IMG/VR virus record: IMGVR_UViG_3300027970_000172
Span: 1 to 20,293 of that record
DNA: 20,293 nucleotides
From: a virus
Reading direction: 5' to 3' (one strand)
Shown: in pieces, positions 5,161 to 12,715 of the stretch
Numbering within the stretch: the stretch's first letter is position 1
Layout of the letters: each line of letters starts with the position of its first letter
Translations under genes and position numbers: made by a program
The notes under the pieces: model-generated
What the model saw: the letters and a program-made list of their open reading frames with translations, nothing else
Told to the model about the DNA's origin: nothing
Databases searched by the model: none

Positions 5161-7848
5161 TCACCACAGTTTGTTGGGCTGCACATAGACCCAGCGCCCG
5201 CCGGGGATGCAGACATATAAGAAGGTATCGTCCCAGGCGTGCTGGCCTTCGATGCAAGTCTCCCCAGGGGCGGTCGGCGCAGCGGCGTACTGATACTGCC
5301 AGTCGAAGGCCGCCCCCGGCGCCCGGCGCAACGTCAGCAGTTCCGGCGCATGGGGCGGGATCGGCTCATGCGGGGTGACGGCAAACGTCACCGCCGCCCC
5401 ATCGCCGCCCTCGTGAAAGGCGCGCAGCGTCAGGGTGTAGCGCGTGCTGTTGGTCAGCCCGGCCAACACCAGTGGCGAGGCCGTGCCGGTCACACTGGCG
5501 CCGCCCGGTGTGGCGTCGATGCGATACCCCAAGAGCGGCAAGCCGCCGGTGTTGGTCGGCGGCACAAAGGCGACTTCGACCTGGGCATTGCCCTCGATCA
5601 CACTCACCCCGGTCGGCACCGCGGCCGGGCCGAAGGGGATCAGCACGCCCGAGGCCGTCGACCACGGCGACTGCCCCGCGCTACTGAGCGCCATCACGCG
5701 AAACTGGTACGACAACCCGGTCTCCAGGCCGGCGACCGTGCCCTCCACACCGCCCTCCAGCGCCTCAGTGAGGTAGGACCGATACGACAGGGCCGGGTAG
5801 TTCGACCAGTTCACCGCATCGGTCAGCTTGTACTCCACGGCGTAGTTCTCGATCACGCTGCCGACCGGCTCCAGCCAGCCCAGCTTGATGCTCACCGGGG
5901 TCGTGCTGCGCAACGTCGGCGCGGCCGGACTGCTCGGGATCGCCTGGATGTCGATCGCGCCGATGTCCTCGCCGTCCAGGCCGCTGCCGTCCAGATCCAG
6001 ATTCAGCGGGGTGAAGGCGTTGCGCAGGTAGTTCAGCGCCGACTGCACCACGTAGGAGGGCTTGAACACCTCGCCCGGCACGTTCTGGTTGCGCTTCTTG
6101 AACTCCTCCAGCGCCCGCGTCTCGCTGCCCAGCTCGTCGCCTTGCAGGTAGCTGTCCATGGTCGCGACGCGGGCCAGCTTGTTCTTGAAGCGCGGATCGC
6201 CCTCGCGATCGAACTTGCCGAACCCCTCGCTGACGCCTTCGGTCAGCAGATCGGACAGCACGCGGTACTTCACATAGTCGCCGCCGTTGTCGTTCCACCA
6301 CCAGGTGTAGTCGACGTACTTGAGCAGGTCGGCATAGTGCGAGCCGAGCCAGAAATTCTGATCCGAATAGCCGTAGTTGAGCGAGGCGGCGGAGTCGGCC
6401 ACCAGGTTGTTGGCGAACCGCAGATCGCCGTTGTGGTAGCTGGTCTCGCCGTTCCAGTACATCGCCCCCGGTGTGGTGCCGGCGCCTTGCGAGTAGAGGG
6501 TGTTGCGGCGCACCAGCACCTGGCAGTTCACGCTCTCCGGGTCGATGATGTCGCGGGTGCTGCCGCTGATCGACAGGCCGGCATTGACCGCCGTGCCCCG
6601 GCCCAGAAACAGGTTACGGGTCACCTCCACATCGGAGTGCCCCAGCATGATGATGTCGGCACCGCCGTCGGCGATGTCGAACACATTGTCATACACATAG
6701 TCCCACGGCCCTTCGCACACCGGGGTACCGACCCCGCGCAGCTTGATGATGTGGCTGTTGCTGCGCTGGGCCAGAAACAGATTGTCGTGCAGCTTCACGC
6801 CGCAGTACGACTGGAGTTCGGCGCCGGTAATCAGCACGTTCTGCGTGTAGAAGAACAGATTGTGGTGGATATCGTAGATGTCCGGGCCGATGCATAGCCC
6901 CGTGTTGGTCATGTAGATGCTGACCACATCCTGGAACACGTTATTCTGGATATCCCAGGTGCCACCCATCGAATTGAATTGGATTTGCCCGACCTCCTCG
7001 TTGCCGTAGGGGGTCCACCACACCACATTGCCCCAAAACCGCTGGTCGGTGCCCGGCTGGTGACTGACCTGGCGGCGGATGACGAGGTTGCCGTACACCC
7101 CCTTCGCCAACGGGTTCTGCCCGGAGAACCGAAAGTCGTTGTTGGTGATGCGCACGCCGGTCGCGCCTTGCATGTAGATGCCGAAGTCCAGGTAGCCGGT
7201 ACCGGCGAACAGGCAGTGATCGATCCACAGGCGCGCGATGTTGGTGCCCTTGAGCGGCAACACGATGCTGCCGTCCAGGTCGAAATCGGCATAGGCCCAT
7301 TGGATTTCCTCTTCCTGGCTGTTGGCGTTGCTGTTACCGGTGGCAATCCCGCTGCTGGCGGTGCGCCCGCGCACCACCGCCCGGTTGGTCGCGGTGCCGG
7401 CGATGATCCAACTGACCTCGCTGAGCACGGCGCCGCCGCTGGCCACGCCGCCGACGCGGTAGCTGTTGGCGATCACGATCCCGCCCGGCCCCTGATTGAG
7501 CCGGGCGAAGTTGTAGAGATACAGATCGTCGGTGACAGTGAGGGTCTGATTGGTGACACTGAGCGTCTGCCAGCCGCCGATGGTCGCGCCGCGCAGTTCC
7601 AGGCGCTGCACCGTCACCGGCACATCGACAATCACCGTCGCACCCCCGGTCGAGGCCAGGATCACCTCGTCATCCGCCGTCGGCACCGTCCCGGTATCCC
7701 ACAGCGTGGGGTCGGACCAATTGCCGCCGCCGTTCTTGGTCATCGTCACCGTGGCCGCCGCCGCCGGGTTGAGCCACAGCAGCCACGCCAGCACCAGCGC
7801 GGTCAGTCCCACCGGGATCAGCAACAGTCGTTTCACGTCGGCACCCAT
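5161..7848 (-). CDS. Large right-handed beta-helix protein with signal peptide-like N-terminus and two FN3 domains (tailspike-like)
   Basis: An 895-residue protein. Residues 5-32 (VKRLLLIPVGLTALVLAWLLWLNPAAAA) look like a Sec signal peptide with an A-x-A-type cleavage site. Residues about 190-490 carry repeated N-N/H-x-F turns (ITNNDF, IQNNVF, HHNLFF, HDNLFL, YDNVF, TRNLFL, RRNTLY, ANNLV), typical of a parallel beta-helix of the pectate lyase/NosD kind. Residues about 490-635 are helical and acidic, ending DLDGSGLDGEDIGAID. Two fibronectin type III domains follow (about 640-738 and 744-828). The C-terminus AWDDTFLYVCIPGGRW is a fibre-tip motif. The ATG at 7848 overlaps the previous gene by 16 nt; GTG at 7836 would give MKRLLL and a 4-nt GTGA overlap and is equally likely. 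A signal peptide is unusual for a virion spike. Polysaccharide binding or cleavage is inferred; catalytic residues are not identified. Confidence 0.8.
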   Translation of the reverse strand: MGADVKRLLLIPVGLTALVLAWLLWLNPAAAATVTMTKNGGGNWSDPTLWDTGTVPTADDEVILASTGGATVIVDVPVTVQRLELRGATIGGWQTLSVTNQTLTVTDDLYLYNFARLNQGPGGIVIANSYRVGGVASGGAVLSEVSWIIAGTATNRAVVRGRTASSGIATGNSNANSQEEEIQWAYADFDLDGSIVLPLKGTNIARLWIDHCLFAGTGYLDFGIYMQGATGVRITNNDFRFSGQNPLAKGVYGNLVIRRQVSHQPGTDQRFWGNVVWWTPYGNEEVGQIQFNSMGGTWDIQNNVFQDVVSIYMTNTGLCIGPDIYDIHHNLFFYTQNVLITGAELQSYCGVKLHDNLFLAQRSNSHIIKLRGVGTPVCEGPWDYVYDNVFDIADGGADIIMLGHSDVEVTRNLFLGRGTAVNAGLSISGSTRDIIDPESVNCQVLVRRNTLYSQGAGTTPGAMYWNGETSYHNGDLRFANNLVADSAASLNYGYSDQNFWLGSHYADLLKYVDYTWWWNDNGGDYVKYRVLSDLLTEGVSEGFGKFDREGDPRFKNKLARVATMDSYLQGDELGSETRALEEFKKRNQNVPGEVFKPSYVVQSALNYLRNAFTPLNLDLDGSGLDGEDIGAIDIQAIPSSPAAPTLRSTTPVSIKLGWLEPVGSVIENYAVEYKLTDAVNWSNYPALSYRSYLTEALEGGVEGTVAGLETGLSYQFRVMALSSAGQSPWSTASGVLIPFGPAAVPTGVSVIEGNAQVEVAFVPPTNTGGLPLLGYRIDATPGGASVTGTASPLVLAGLTNSTRYTLTLRAFHEGGDGAAVTFAVTPHEPIPPHAPELLTLRRAPGAAFDWQYQYAAAPTAPGETCIEGQHAWDDTFLYVCIPGGRWVYVQPNKLW

Positions 7849-8468
7849 TGGTTGTCAATCACCTGCAACAGCGCGCCAGCCGGCGCATCGCCCACCGCCG
7901 GCCAGGCCGCCGCGCTCGGCCGCCCGGTCGTCGGCACCCACCCGCCCGCCGTCTCCACCATCCACACGCCGTCACGCACCGTCACCATGGCCCCATCCGG
8001 CAGCCCGGCCGGGTCCGGAAACGGGTCACCGCCCGGCAGCGTGCCCACCGCGGCCCAGCCGGCGGCCGTCGTCACCGCCCAGGCGCCATCGCGCACCGCC
8101 AGCAGCGCCCCCTGCGGCAGCCCGGCCGCCGCCGGCAGCAGCGCCTGCCCGGCGGGCGCCGCGACGCTGGCCACCGCCGTCCATAACCCGCTGATCGCCG
8201 CCACCGTGCCGGGCGCGCGCACCGTGGCGCCCAGCTCATCGGCCAGCGCCGGCCGCGGGCCGTCCGCCGCCGGCGCGACCAGCGCCGTGCGCAACACCGT
8301 ACCGCCAGGCGCCAGGCGCACCGGCGCCAACACCTGCGGACCGGCCGCCGCCGGCCCGACCCGCACCGGCACCCGCGGGGCCGGCGGCCACACCCGGATG
8401 ACGCCGGTCATGGGCTGGCGGTACAGCACGTACTGCGGAGTCTGCCCGCGCAACTGCAAACTCTTCAT
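7833..8468 (-). CDS. Repeat protein in the adhesin cluster, function unknown
   Basis: A 211-residue protein I do not recognise as a whole. The N-terminus (LRGQTPQYVLYRQPMTGVIRVW) is basic and beta-like. The C-terminal half has three diverged repeats of about 35-40 residues: AGLPQGALLAVRDGAWAVTTAAGW (115-138), AGLPDGAMVTVRDGVWMVETAGGW (154-177) and GDAPAGALLQVIDNQWVP (193-210). Each has P-x-G-A-x-x-x-V-x-D/N-x-x-W, a layout common in short phage fibre modules. I see no signal peptide, membrane segment or catalytic motif. The ATG at 8468 overlaps the gp37-like stop as ATGA. Its TGA overlaps the following beta-helix gene. It may serve as an adapter for that protein. Confidence 0.65.
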   Translation of the reverse strand: MKSLQLRGQTPQYVLYRQPMTGVIRVWPPAPRVPVRVGPAAAGPQVLAPVRLAPGGTVLRTALVAPAADGPRPALADELGATVRAPGTVAAISGLWTAVASVAAPAGQALLPAAAGLPQGALLAVRDGAWAVTTAAGWAAVGTLPGGDPFPDPAGLPDGAMVTVRDGVWMVETAGGWVPTTGRPSAAAWPAVGDAPAGALLQVIDNQWVPT

Positions 8469-9073
8469 GGTGCAAACGCGTCCGGCGGCACCCGCACCAG
8501 CGTCACCCCGGCCTCGGTCGTGCCATCGGCCGGCGCCAGATCCAGGTCCGCGGCAAAGTGGGCGAACTCGGCCAGGTTGTCCGGCAGCGTCTCCGCCAGG
8601 TCGTGCGTCAACGCCACCTGCACCTCCACCAGCGTGGCGGCCAGTTCTGTCAGTGCCGTGCCCTCCAGCGGCGCCAGCCCGGTCACCGTCAGCGTGCCGA
8701 TGCCAAGCAGCGTGTGATCGTGCAGCGCCACCGCGACCGCCTCCGCCAACGCCAAGGCGCCCGGCGCCGCCGCGGTGCCGCGCCGCCGCACCAACTCCCC
8801 GGCGCTCGCCTGAGTCAGCACCACCAGCGACCAGGAGGAGGTGAAGCGCGCCCCCGGCGGGCCTTCCACGCGGCCGTCGCGGATGCGGTCGGGCGGGCGG
8901 GCACTGCCGCGCCACACCGCCAGCACGCAGGGCGGCTTGGCGCCGTGCGCGGCCAGCACCGCGGCCAATTCCCCGAAGCCGCCGGGCAGCGGCACATAGG
9001 CGCGCAGCAGCGGCCCCAGCAGTTGCGCGGCGCGGGCCAGCAAGCGGTCTTCGATGTCGACTAAGACACTCAT
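8465..9073 (-). CDS. Mu gp37-like neck/tail terminator-type protein (DUF1834)
   Basis: A 202-residue protein of the Mu gp37/DUF1834 type. It begins MSVLVDIEDRLLARA, followed by YVPLPGGFGEL. The middle has a Trp-containing beta strand (VLAVWRGSARPPD) and FTSSWSLVVLTQ, then a long helix (GALALAEAVAVALHDHTLLGIGTLTVTGLAPLE) that fits the family. In Mu this gene directly follows gp36 and precedes gp38; here adhesin-like genes flank it on both sides. The ATG at 9073 lies 3 nt after the glycine-rich gene stop. Its stop overlaps the following gene as ATGA. A head-tail joining role is taken from position and family. Confidence 0.78.
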   Translation of the reverse strand: MSVLVDIEDRLLARAAQLLGPLLRAYVPLPGGFGELAAVLAAHGAKPPCVLAVWRGSARPPDRIRDGRVEGPPGARFTSSWSLVVLTQASAGELVRRRGTAAAPGALALAEAVAVALHDHTLLGIGTLTVTGLAPLEGTALTELAATLVEVQVALTHDLAETLPDNLAEFAHFAADLDLAPADGTTEAGVTLVRVPPDAFAP

Positions 9074-9076
9074 CGG

Positions 9077-10087
9077 CTAGATCCCGTCGATCGCCACGCG
9101 GCCGGCCCCGCCGGCCCCGCCGGCCCCCGGCAGCGCCGGACTGATCGCCGCGCCGCCGCCGCCGCCGCCGCCGCCGCCCGCTCCGCCGGCCCCGCCGGCC
9201 CCGCCGTTGGCGCTGAGGCTCGACCCCCCGCCGCCGCCGCCGCCGCCGCCGGCATCCACAAAGGGCGTCGCCAGCACCGCACTGCCGCCCGCCGTGCCGG
9301 CGACCCCGACATCGCCATAGGCGCCGCCCGCAATCACCGGCTGATCGCTGCCATCAGTGAGGACATACTGCGCCGCGGCGCGGCCGACATTGCCGCGGTA
9401 CGCCGTTGGCGCGGTCGCCAGACCGCCGCCGGCACCGGCGCCGCCGCTGGCCAGGCCGACACCGTAATTGCCGGTATTGCCGACCGCCCCGCTGGCCCCG
9501 GACCCGCCCATCCCGCCGGTGAACACCGCGGCCCCGGCCGCCCCGGCCGCGGCGATGCCGGTCGCACCGGCCCCGCCGCCGCCGCCGCCGCCGGCCCGCC
9601 AGGTGCCGACTTTCGAGGCCCCGCCGGCGCCGCCCGCCCCCGCGGTGCCGCCCGCGCCGCCGGCCCCGACACTCCACGCCAGCGTCGCCGGCAGCGTCTC
9701 CCAGGGCACCACGATCTGGGTCCACCCCCCGCCGCCGCCCCCGCCGCCGCCCGACACCGCGGTGCCGGCCGCGCCCAGGGCATAGCCCCGACCGCCGCCG
9801 CCGCCGCCGCCGCTCAGCGTGATGATGGCGGTCCGGTACGCGCCGGCCGGCTTGGTCCAGGTGCCGCTGCCGCTGGATTGCTCCCAGTGATAGGGCGCGT
9901 CGAGCGCGCCCGCGGGGCCGGGCGGCCCCTCGGGTCCTGCCGGCCCTGCCGGCCCATCCGGACCCGCCGGTCCCGGAATCAACGTGCCCTGCTCGGCCAC
10001 CAGCACCCACCGCGCGCCGGTCCACTCCAGCATCCGCTGGCCGACGTTAAGGCGGTCGCCTGGTTGGGGATTGGCTGGCAGGTCCAT
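9077..10087 (-). CDS. Glycine-rich phage fibre/adhesin with collagen-like neck
   Basis: A 336-residue protein. Residues 1-32 have a GDRLNVGQRMLEWTGARWVLV module (P-x-x-GD and W-x-G-x-x-W) typical of phage fibre starts. Residues 39-60 are about seven Gly-Pro-X triplets. From 70 the sequence is a glycine-rich domain: WTKPAGAYRTAIITLSGGGGGGG, then repeated runs of 7-9 Gly separated by beta-forming segments, ending GRVAIDGI. The W-x-x-P-A-G-x(5)-I-x-L-x-GGGGGG pattern is a known layout of glycine-rich tail-fibre proteins. Polyglycine sandwiches also form the receptor-binding tip of the T4/S16 gp38 type adhesins, though homology to those is not claimed. It starts 3 nt after the previous stop, inside the neck gene region. 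Confidence 0.8.
   Translation of the reverse strand: MDLPANPQPGDRLNVGQRMLEWTGARWVLVAEQGTLIPGPAGPDGPAGPAGPEGPPGPAGALDAPYHWEQSSGSGTWTKPAGAYRTAIITLSGGGGGGGRGYALGAAGTAVSGGGGGGGGGWTQIVVPWETLPATLAWSVGAGGAGGTAGAGGAGGASKVGTWRAGGGGGGGAGATGIAAAGAAGAAVFTGGMGGSGASGAVGNTGNYGVGLASGGAGAGGGLATAPTAYRGNVGRAAAQYVLTDGSDQPVIAGGAYGDVGVAGTAGGSAVLATPFVDAGGGGGGGGGSSLSANGGAGGAGGAGGGGGGGGGAAISPALPGAGGAGGAGRVAIDGI
9152..9178. repeat. GCC trinucleotide repeat coding for polyglycine (one of several)
   Basis: Nine uninterrupted GCC units on the plus strand code nine Gly on the minus strand. Similar GCC runs occur at about 9230-9250, 9573-9595, 9733-9750 and 9792-9811 within the same gene. All are in frame, so slipped-strand gain or loss would alter the length of the polyglycine segments without breaking the gene. 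They are GC-only repeats and may be prone to sequencing error. Confidence 0.85.
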
Positions 10088-10090
10088 CGC

Positions 10091-11491
10091 TTAGCTCTGC
10101 GGCCGCACGAGGATGGCGGCGTCGTAGGCCGGCACGATGACCTCGGTCAGCACGGCGCCGTTATTCACATCGTCCTGGGTGCCCGCAATGCGCTGGAACG
10201 TGCCGCCCAGCGCGATCGTGCGGCTGGTGGGCGTGGCATTCACCACCACCACCGCCTTGGCGAAGTCGCGGCGGAACACGTCCGCATTGGCCGCGAACAG
10301 CATGATCCGATCCATGTTGATCGTGCTGGTAAACATCGCGCCCACATCCAAGCGTAGTTGCACCGTCTCACTGGCCGTGCTGGTGAAGGTCCAGAGCAAT
10401 TTGTTCCAGCCCGGTCCGCAGAACAAGCCGCCGCTGATCTGGCTGCCGAAACGGGGGAACAGCAGCCCTTCGCGCTCCGCGTACACCGCGAGCGACAGCG
10501 TATATTGGCGACCGGCAGTCAACGTCACGCTCGGCCCCAAGATAAACGCCGCATCGTTGGTCTGCCGCGCGTCGGCCGTGATCACCGCCCGCAGCGAGGC
10601 GCTGCCCTCGATCGCCCGCGTGGTGTCGCGGCTGAGCACCGCGCGCGTGGGCGTGGCCTCGATCACGTGCAGCCGATCGGCATAGGCCCGCACGAACCCA
10701 CGGTTATATTGGTGTTCGGCGTGCGCGGTGCCGAGCGCCAGCGTGATCGTGATCGCCGGGGGATTGCTCCAGTCATAGGTCAGCAGGCTGCCTTGGATCA
10801 CCGGCGCCACCAGCGGATTGCCGCGACTGATCAGCGTGCTCTGATCGCCGAAGCCCACGGCGGCCGGCCCCCCCACGCTGACGATGGCCTGCCCATAGAG
10901 CACGGCCGTGGCCGCGCCCGCCCGAATCAGTTGCAGCTCGATGATCATGGGCCGCTGCGAGGCGTGCGCATTGATGTTGCTCACATCGTCCTGGAACACC
11001 ACGGTGCCGCCGAGCGCGATCGACAGGGTGAATTGCGAGGTCGCACCCGCCGCGGTGGTGTTGAAATAGCTGCCGACACAGAGGATCGTGACCGCCTCGC
11101 CGACCGTGGGGGCCACCCCTGTCGGCGGTGTGATGGACGCGATAACGGTCGGCGCGGTGCTGTTGACGATCGGCAGGGCCGCGGTCAGCAACGTCGCATA
11201 GGGCGGGGGCAGCGTGCGCAAATTGGCCCCGCCCACAGGGTCCAGCTCACCCTGTGCGTCGGCGTGCAACAGCTTCAGATCGGCGATGTTCTGCCAGGTC
11301 ACCGCGGCGCGCGCAATGCTGGCCGTTGCCGCATCAGCAAACGCTGAGACCGGCTCGAACGCGGCACTGTTCAGACCCAGCGCCGTCTGCTGGTCGATCA
11401 CGTTCTCTTGCACCGCCAGCGCATAGCCGGCCGCTTTCACCGGGGCCGCGGCCCCGGTGTCCGGGTCGATCAAGCCAAGTTTGTCTGCCAT
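10091..11491 (-). CDS. Beta-rich virion-associated protein with carbohydrate-binding-like segment
   Basis: A 466-residue protein with no catalytic motif that I recognise. Residues 1-95 are helical and could be an attachment domain (MADKLGLIDPDTG, then Ala-rich helices). Residues about 110-270 are a beta-sandwich-like region. Residues about 285-400 resemble a CBM4/9-type or galactose-binding-like sandwich: GSASLRAVITADARQTNDAAF, then LTAGRQYTLSLAVYAE, then WNKLLWTFTSTASETVQLRL and a closing MDRIMLFA. The last 50 residues (VVVNATPTSRTIALGG, VNNGAVLTEVIVP, DAAILVRP) resemble the small C-terminal sandwich of some glycoside-hydrolase-like proteins, but no hydrolase domain precedes it. The start has GGAG overlapping the upstream TAG. 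Sugar binding on the host surface is an inference. Confidence 0.6.
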   Translation of the reverse strand: MADKLGLIDPDTGAAAPVKAAGYALAVQENVIDQQTALGLNSAAFEPVSAFADAATASIARAAVTWQNIADLKLLHADAQGELDPVGGANLRTLPPPYATLLTAALPIVNSTAPTVIASITPPTGVAPTVGEAVTILCVGSYFNTTAAGATSQFTLSIALGGTVVFQDDVSNINAHASQRPMIIELQLIRAGAATAVLYGQAIVSVGGPAAVGFGDQSTLISRGNPLVAPVIQGSLLTYDWSNPPAITITLALGTAHAEHQYNRGFVRAYADRLHVIEATPTRAVLSRDTTRAIEGSASLRAVITADARQTNDAAFILGPSVTLTAGRQYTLSLAVYAEREGLLFPRFGSQISGGLFCGPGWNKLLWTFTSTASETVQLRLDVGAMFTSTINMDRIMLFAANADVFRRDFAKAVVVVNATPTSRTIALGGTFQRIAGTQDDVNNGAVLTEVIVPAYDAAILVRPQS

Positions 11492-11503
11492 CCGGCGGCG
11501 CTC

Positions 11504-12238
11504 CTAAAACGTAAATTCCGCCGCGGCCCGAACCCAGGCCGCGCCGACATAGCGATACCAATACGGCGCGGTCCAGGCCGCCCCGCCGGGCCAACCCACC
11601 GACTGCGGCGCCAGCGCCGCGTCGCTCCAGACCGTTTCCACCGCCCAGCGAATCCACTGGGCGCTGGCCAGGCATTCATACAGATACCCCGCGACCAGGC
11701 GGATATCGCCCACCGTGCCGGGGGCGGTCGGCGTCGGCGCCCCGTCAATCGCCGGCCACATGCGCTCCGGGGCTTGGCGCATCCACACCGCGGTGCCGAC
11801 CGCGACATACCGATAGATCCCATCCCAGGCCGTCTGCCCGCGTGTGCCAGGCGCCGCACTGGTCGCCGGCACCGCGACTGCCGGGGCGAACAGGGCGGGC
11901 CAATACCACTGCGTGGGCACCCCCAACAGCAGCGCATCGGCCAGGCTGGGCAGCCACTGACCGGTCGTGGGATCGCGCACATACAGGCACAGCCCGCCGG
12001 GCACCAGCGCCGGGTCGGAGGTGTCGAACCACAGCCGATAGGCCGCGGCCGTGGGCGCGCTGAGGCCGACCCATACCGCGCTCGCGCCGGTGTCGGCATA
12101 GGCCCCGGCGGCCGTGCCGACCGCCAGCACGCCCTCATCGGTGATCAAATACGGCTCGCCGGCCGCCAGGGCGTTCGCCGCCGCCGCCGCCGCGAGCTGG
12201 GCGCGCGTCCCGCGCTTGACCCGAATCCGCTGCGCCAT
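11504..12238 (-). CDS. Trp-rich fibre-like protein with repeated C-terminal Trp/Tyr motifs
   Basis: A 244-residue protein. The N-terminus (IRVKRGTRAQ then LAAGEPYLITDEGVLAVGTAAGAY, about 24-47) carries the same attachment-type motif as the previous gene (EP-x-x-x-TD-x-G-x-L), so the two are likely distant paralogues or share a module. From residue 55 the protein is a series of Trp/Tyr-rich units: LCLYVRDPTTGQWLP (84-97), AWDGIYRYVAVGTAVWMR (137-154), VAGYLYECLASAQWIRW (182-198) and APYWYRYVGAAWVR (224-237). This motif also closes the large beta-helix protein of this cluster. Such units look like small beta modules at the tips of phage appendages. It starts 6 nt after the previous stop. Confidence 0.7.
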   Translation of the reverse strand: MAQRIRVKRGTRAQLAAAAAANALAAGEPYLITDEGVLAVGTAAGAYADTGASAVWVGLSAPTAAAYRLWFDTSDPALVPGGLCLYVRDPTTGQWLPSLADALLLGVPTQWYWPALFAPAVAVPATSAAPGTRGQTAWDGIYRYVAVGTAVWMRQAPERMWPAIDGAPTPTAPGTVGDIRLVAGYLYECLASAQWIRWAVETVWSDAALAPQSVGWPGGAAWTAPYWYRYVGAAWVRAAAEFTF

Positions 12239-12244
12239 GATGGG

Positions 12245-12697
12245 CTAGAAGGTCCCGCCGTCGATCACATCCACCGCCAACGCCATGAACGCATTGCCCG
12301 CATCCTTGGTCAGGGCGATCGAGGCCGAGCCGCGCAGCACGCCGTCGCTGCCGTCGGTGCCCCACAGATAGCCGGCCGTCCCGCCGGCCACCGCGGCCAC
12401 CTTCTCATCGGTCGAGCTGGCCGGGATGTTGAGCGCCGTCTTGAACGCGTTGACGGTGATCTTGGTCTCTTTCTGGCCGGCGCCCGAAGCATCGTGGATC
12501 AGCAGGAAGTCGGCGGCCCCATCGACCGCGGGGATGGTGGCCAGATCGTCGAGCGCCGGCACCACCGGGATCCGCGTGGTGCCCCCGGTGGCCAGGTGCA
12601 GCGTGCCGCGGTCGGTCGTGACCAGCGGCTCGCGCGCCAACAGGCTGCTGTTCGGCAGTGCGGACTTGAGGCCGCCGCGCAGTTGAATACGTGCCAT
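12245..12697 (-). CDS. Short phage fibre-like protein (N-terminal attachment motif, IDGGTF end)
   Basis: A 150-residue protein. Its N-terminus (LLAREPLVTTDRGTLHLATGGTTRIP, residues about 19-44) has the L-x-x-x-E-P-L/Y-x-x-T-D-x-G-x-L pattern seen at the start of many phage fibre and tropism proteins, where it docks to the particle. The middle (ADFLLIHDASGAGQKETKITVNAFKTAL, about 61-88) is a short segment common in phage fibres. The end is ALAVDVIDGGTF. A clear GAGGA lies upstream of the ATG in an 18-nt spacer. It is much shorter than a full receptor-binding fibre, so it may be an adapter or head fibre. I cannot assign a receptor. Confidence 0.7.
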   Translation of the reverse strand: MARIQLRGGLKSALPNSSLLAREPLVTTDRGTLHLATGGTTRIPVVPALDDLATIPAVDGAADFLLIHDASGAGQKETKITVNAFKTALNIPASSTDEKVAAVAGGTAGYLWGTDGSDGVLRGSASIALTKDAGNAFMALAVDVIDGGTF

Positions 12698-12715
12698 GAA
12701 TCAGGTCCTCATCAA

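Noticed and set aside
5239-8844. Two long plus-strand frames (552 and 621 residues) over the spike and repeat protein genes
   Set aside because: Both are antisense to well-supported genes, lack motifs and have low-complexity Arg/Gly/His composition.
7833-8915. 360-residue version of the repeat protein starting inside the gp37-like gene
   Set aside because: The first 149 residues are an out-of-frame reading of gp37. The ATG at 8468 in an ATGA overlap is the natural start.
9100-9900. Repeated GCC-rich blocks as a CRISPR-like or satellite array
   Set aside because: The repeats have no constant spacer or unit and are fully explained by polyglycine codons of the fibre gene.
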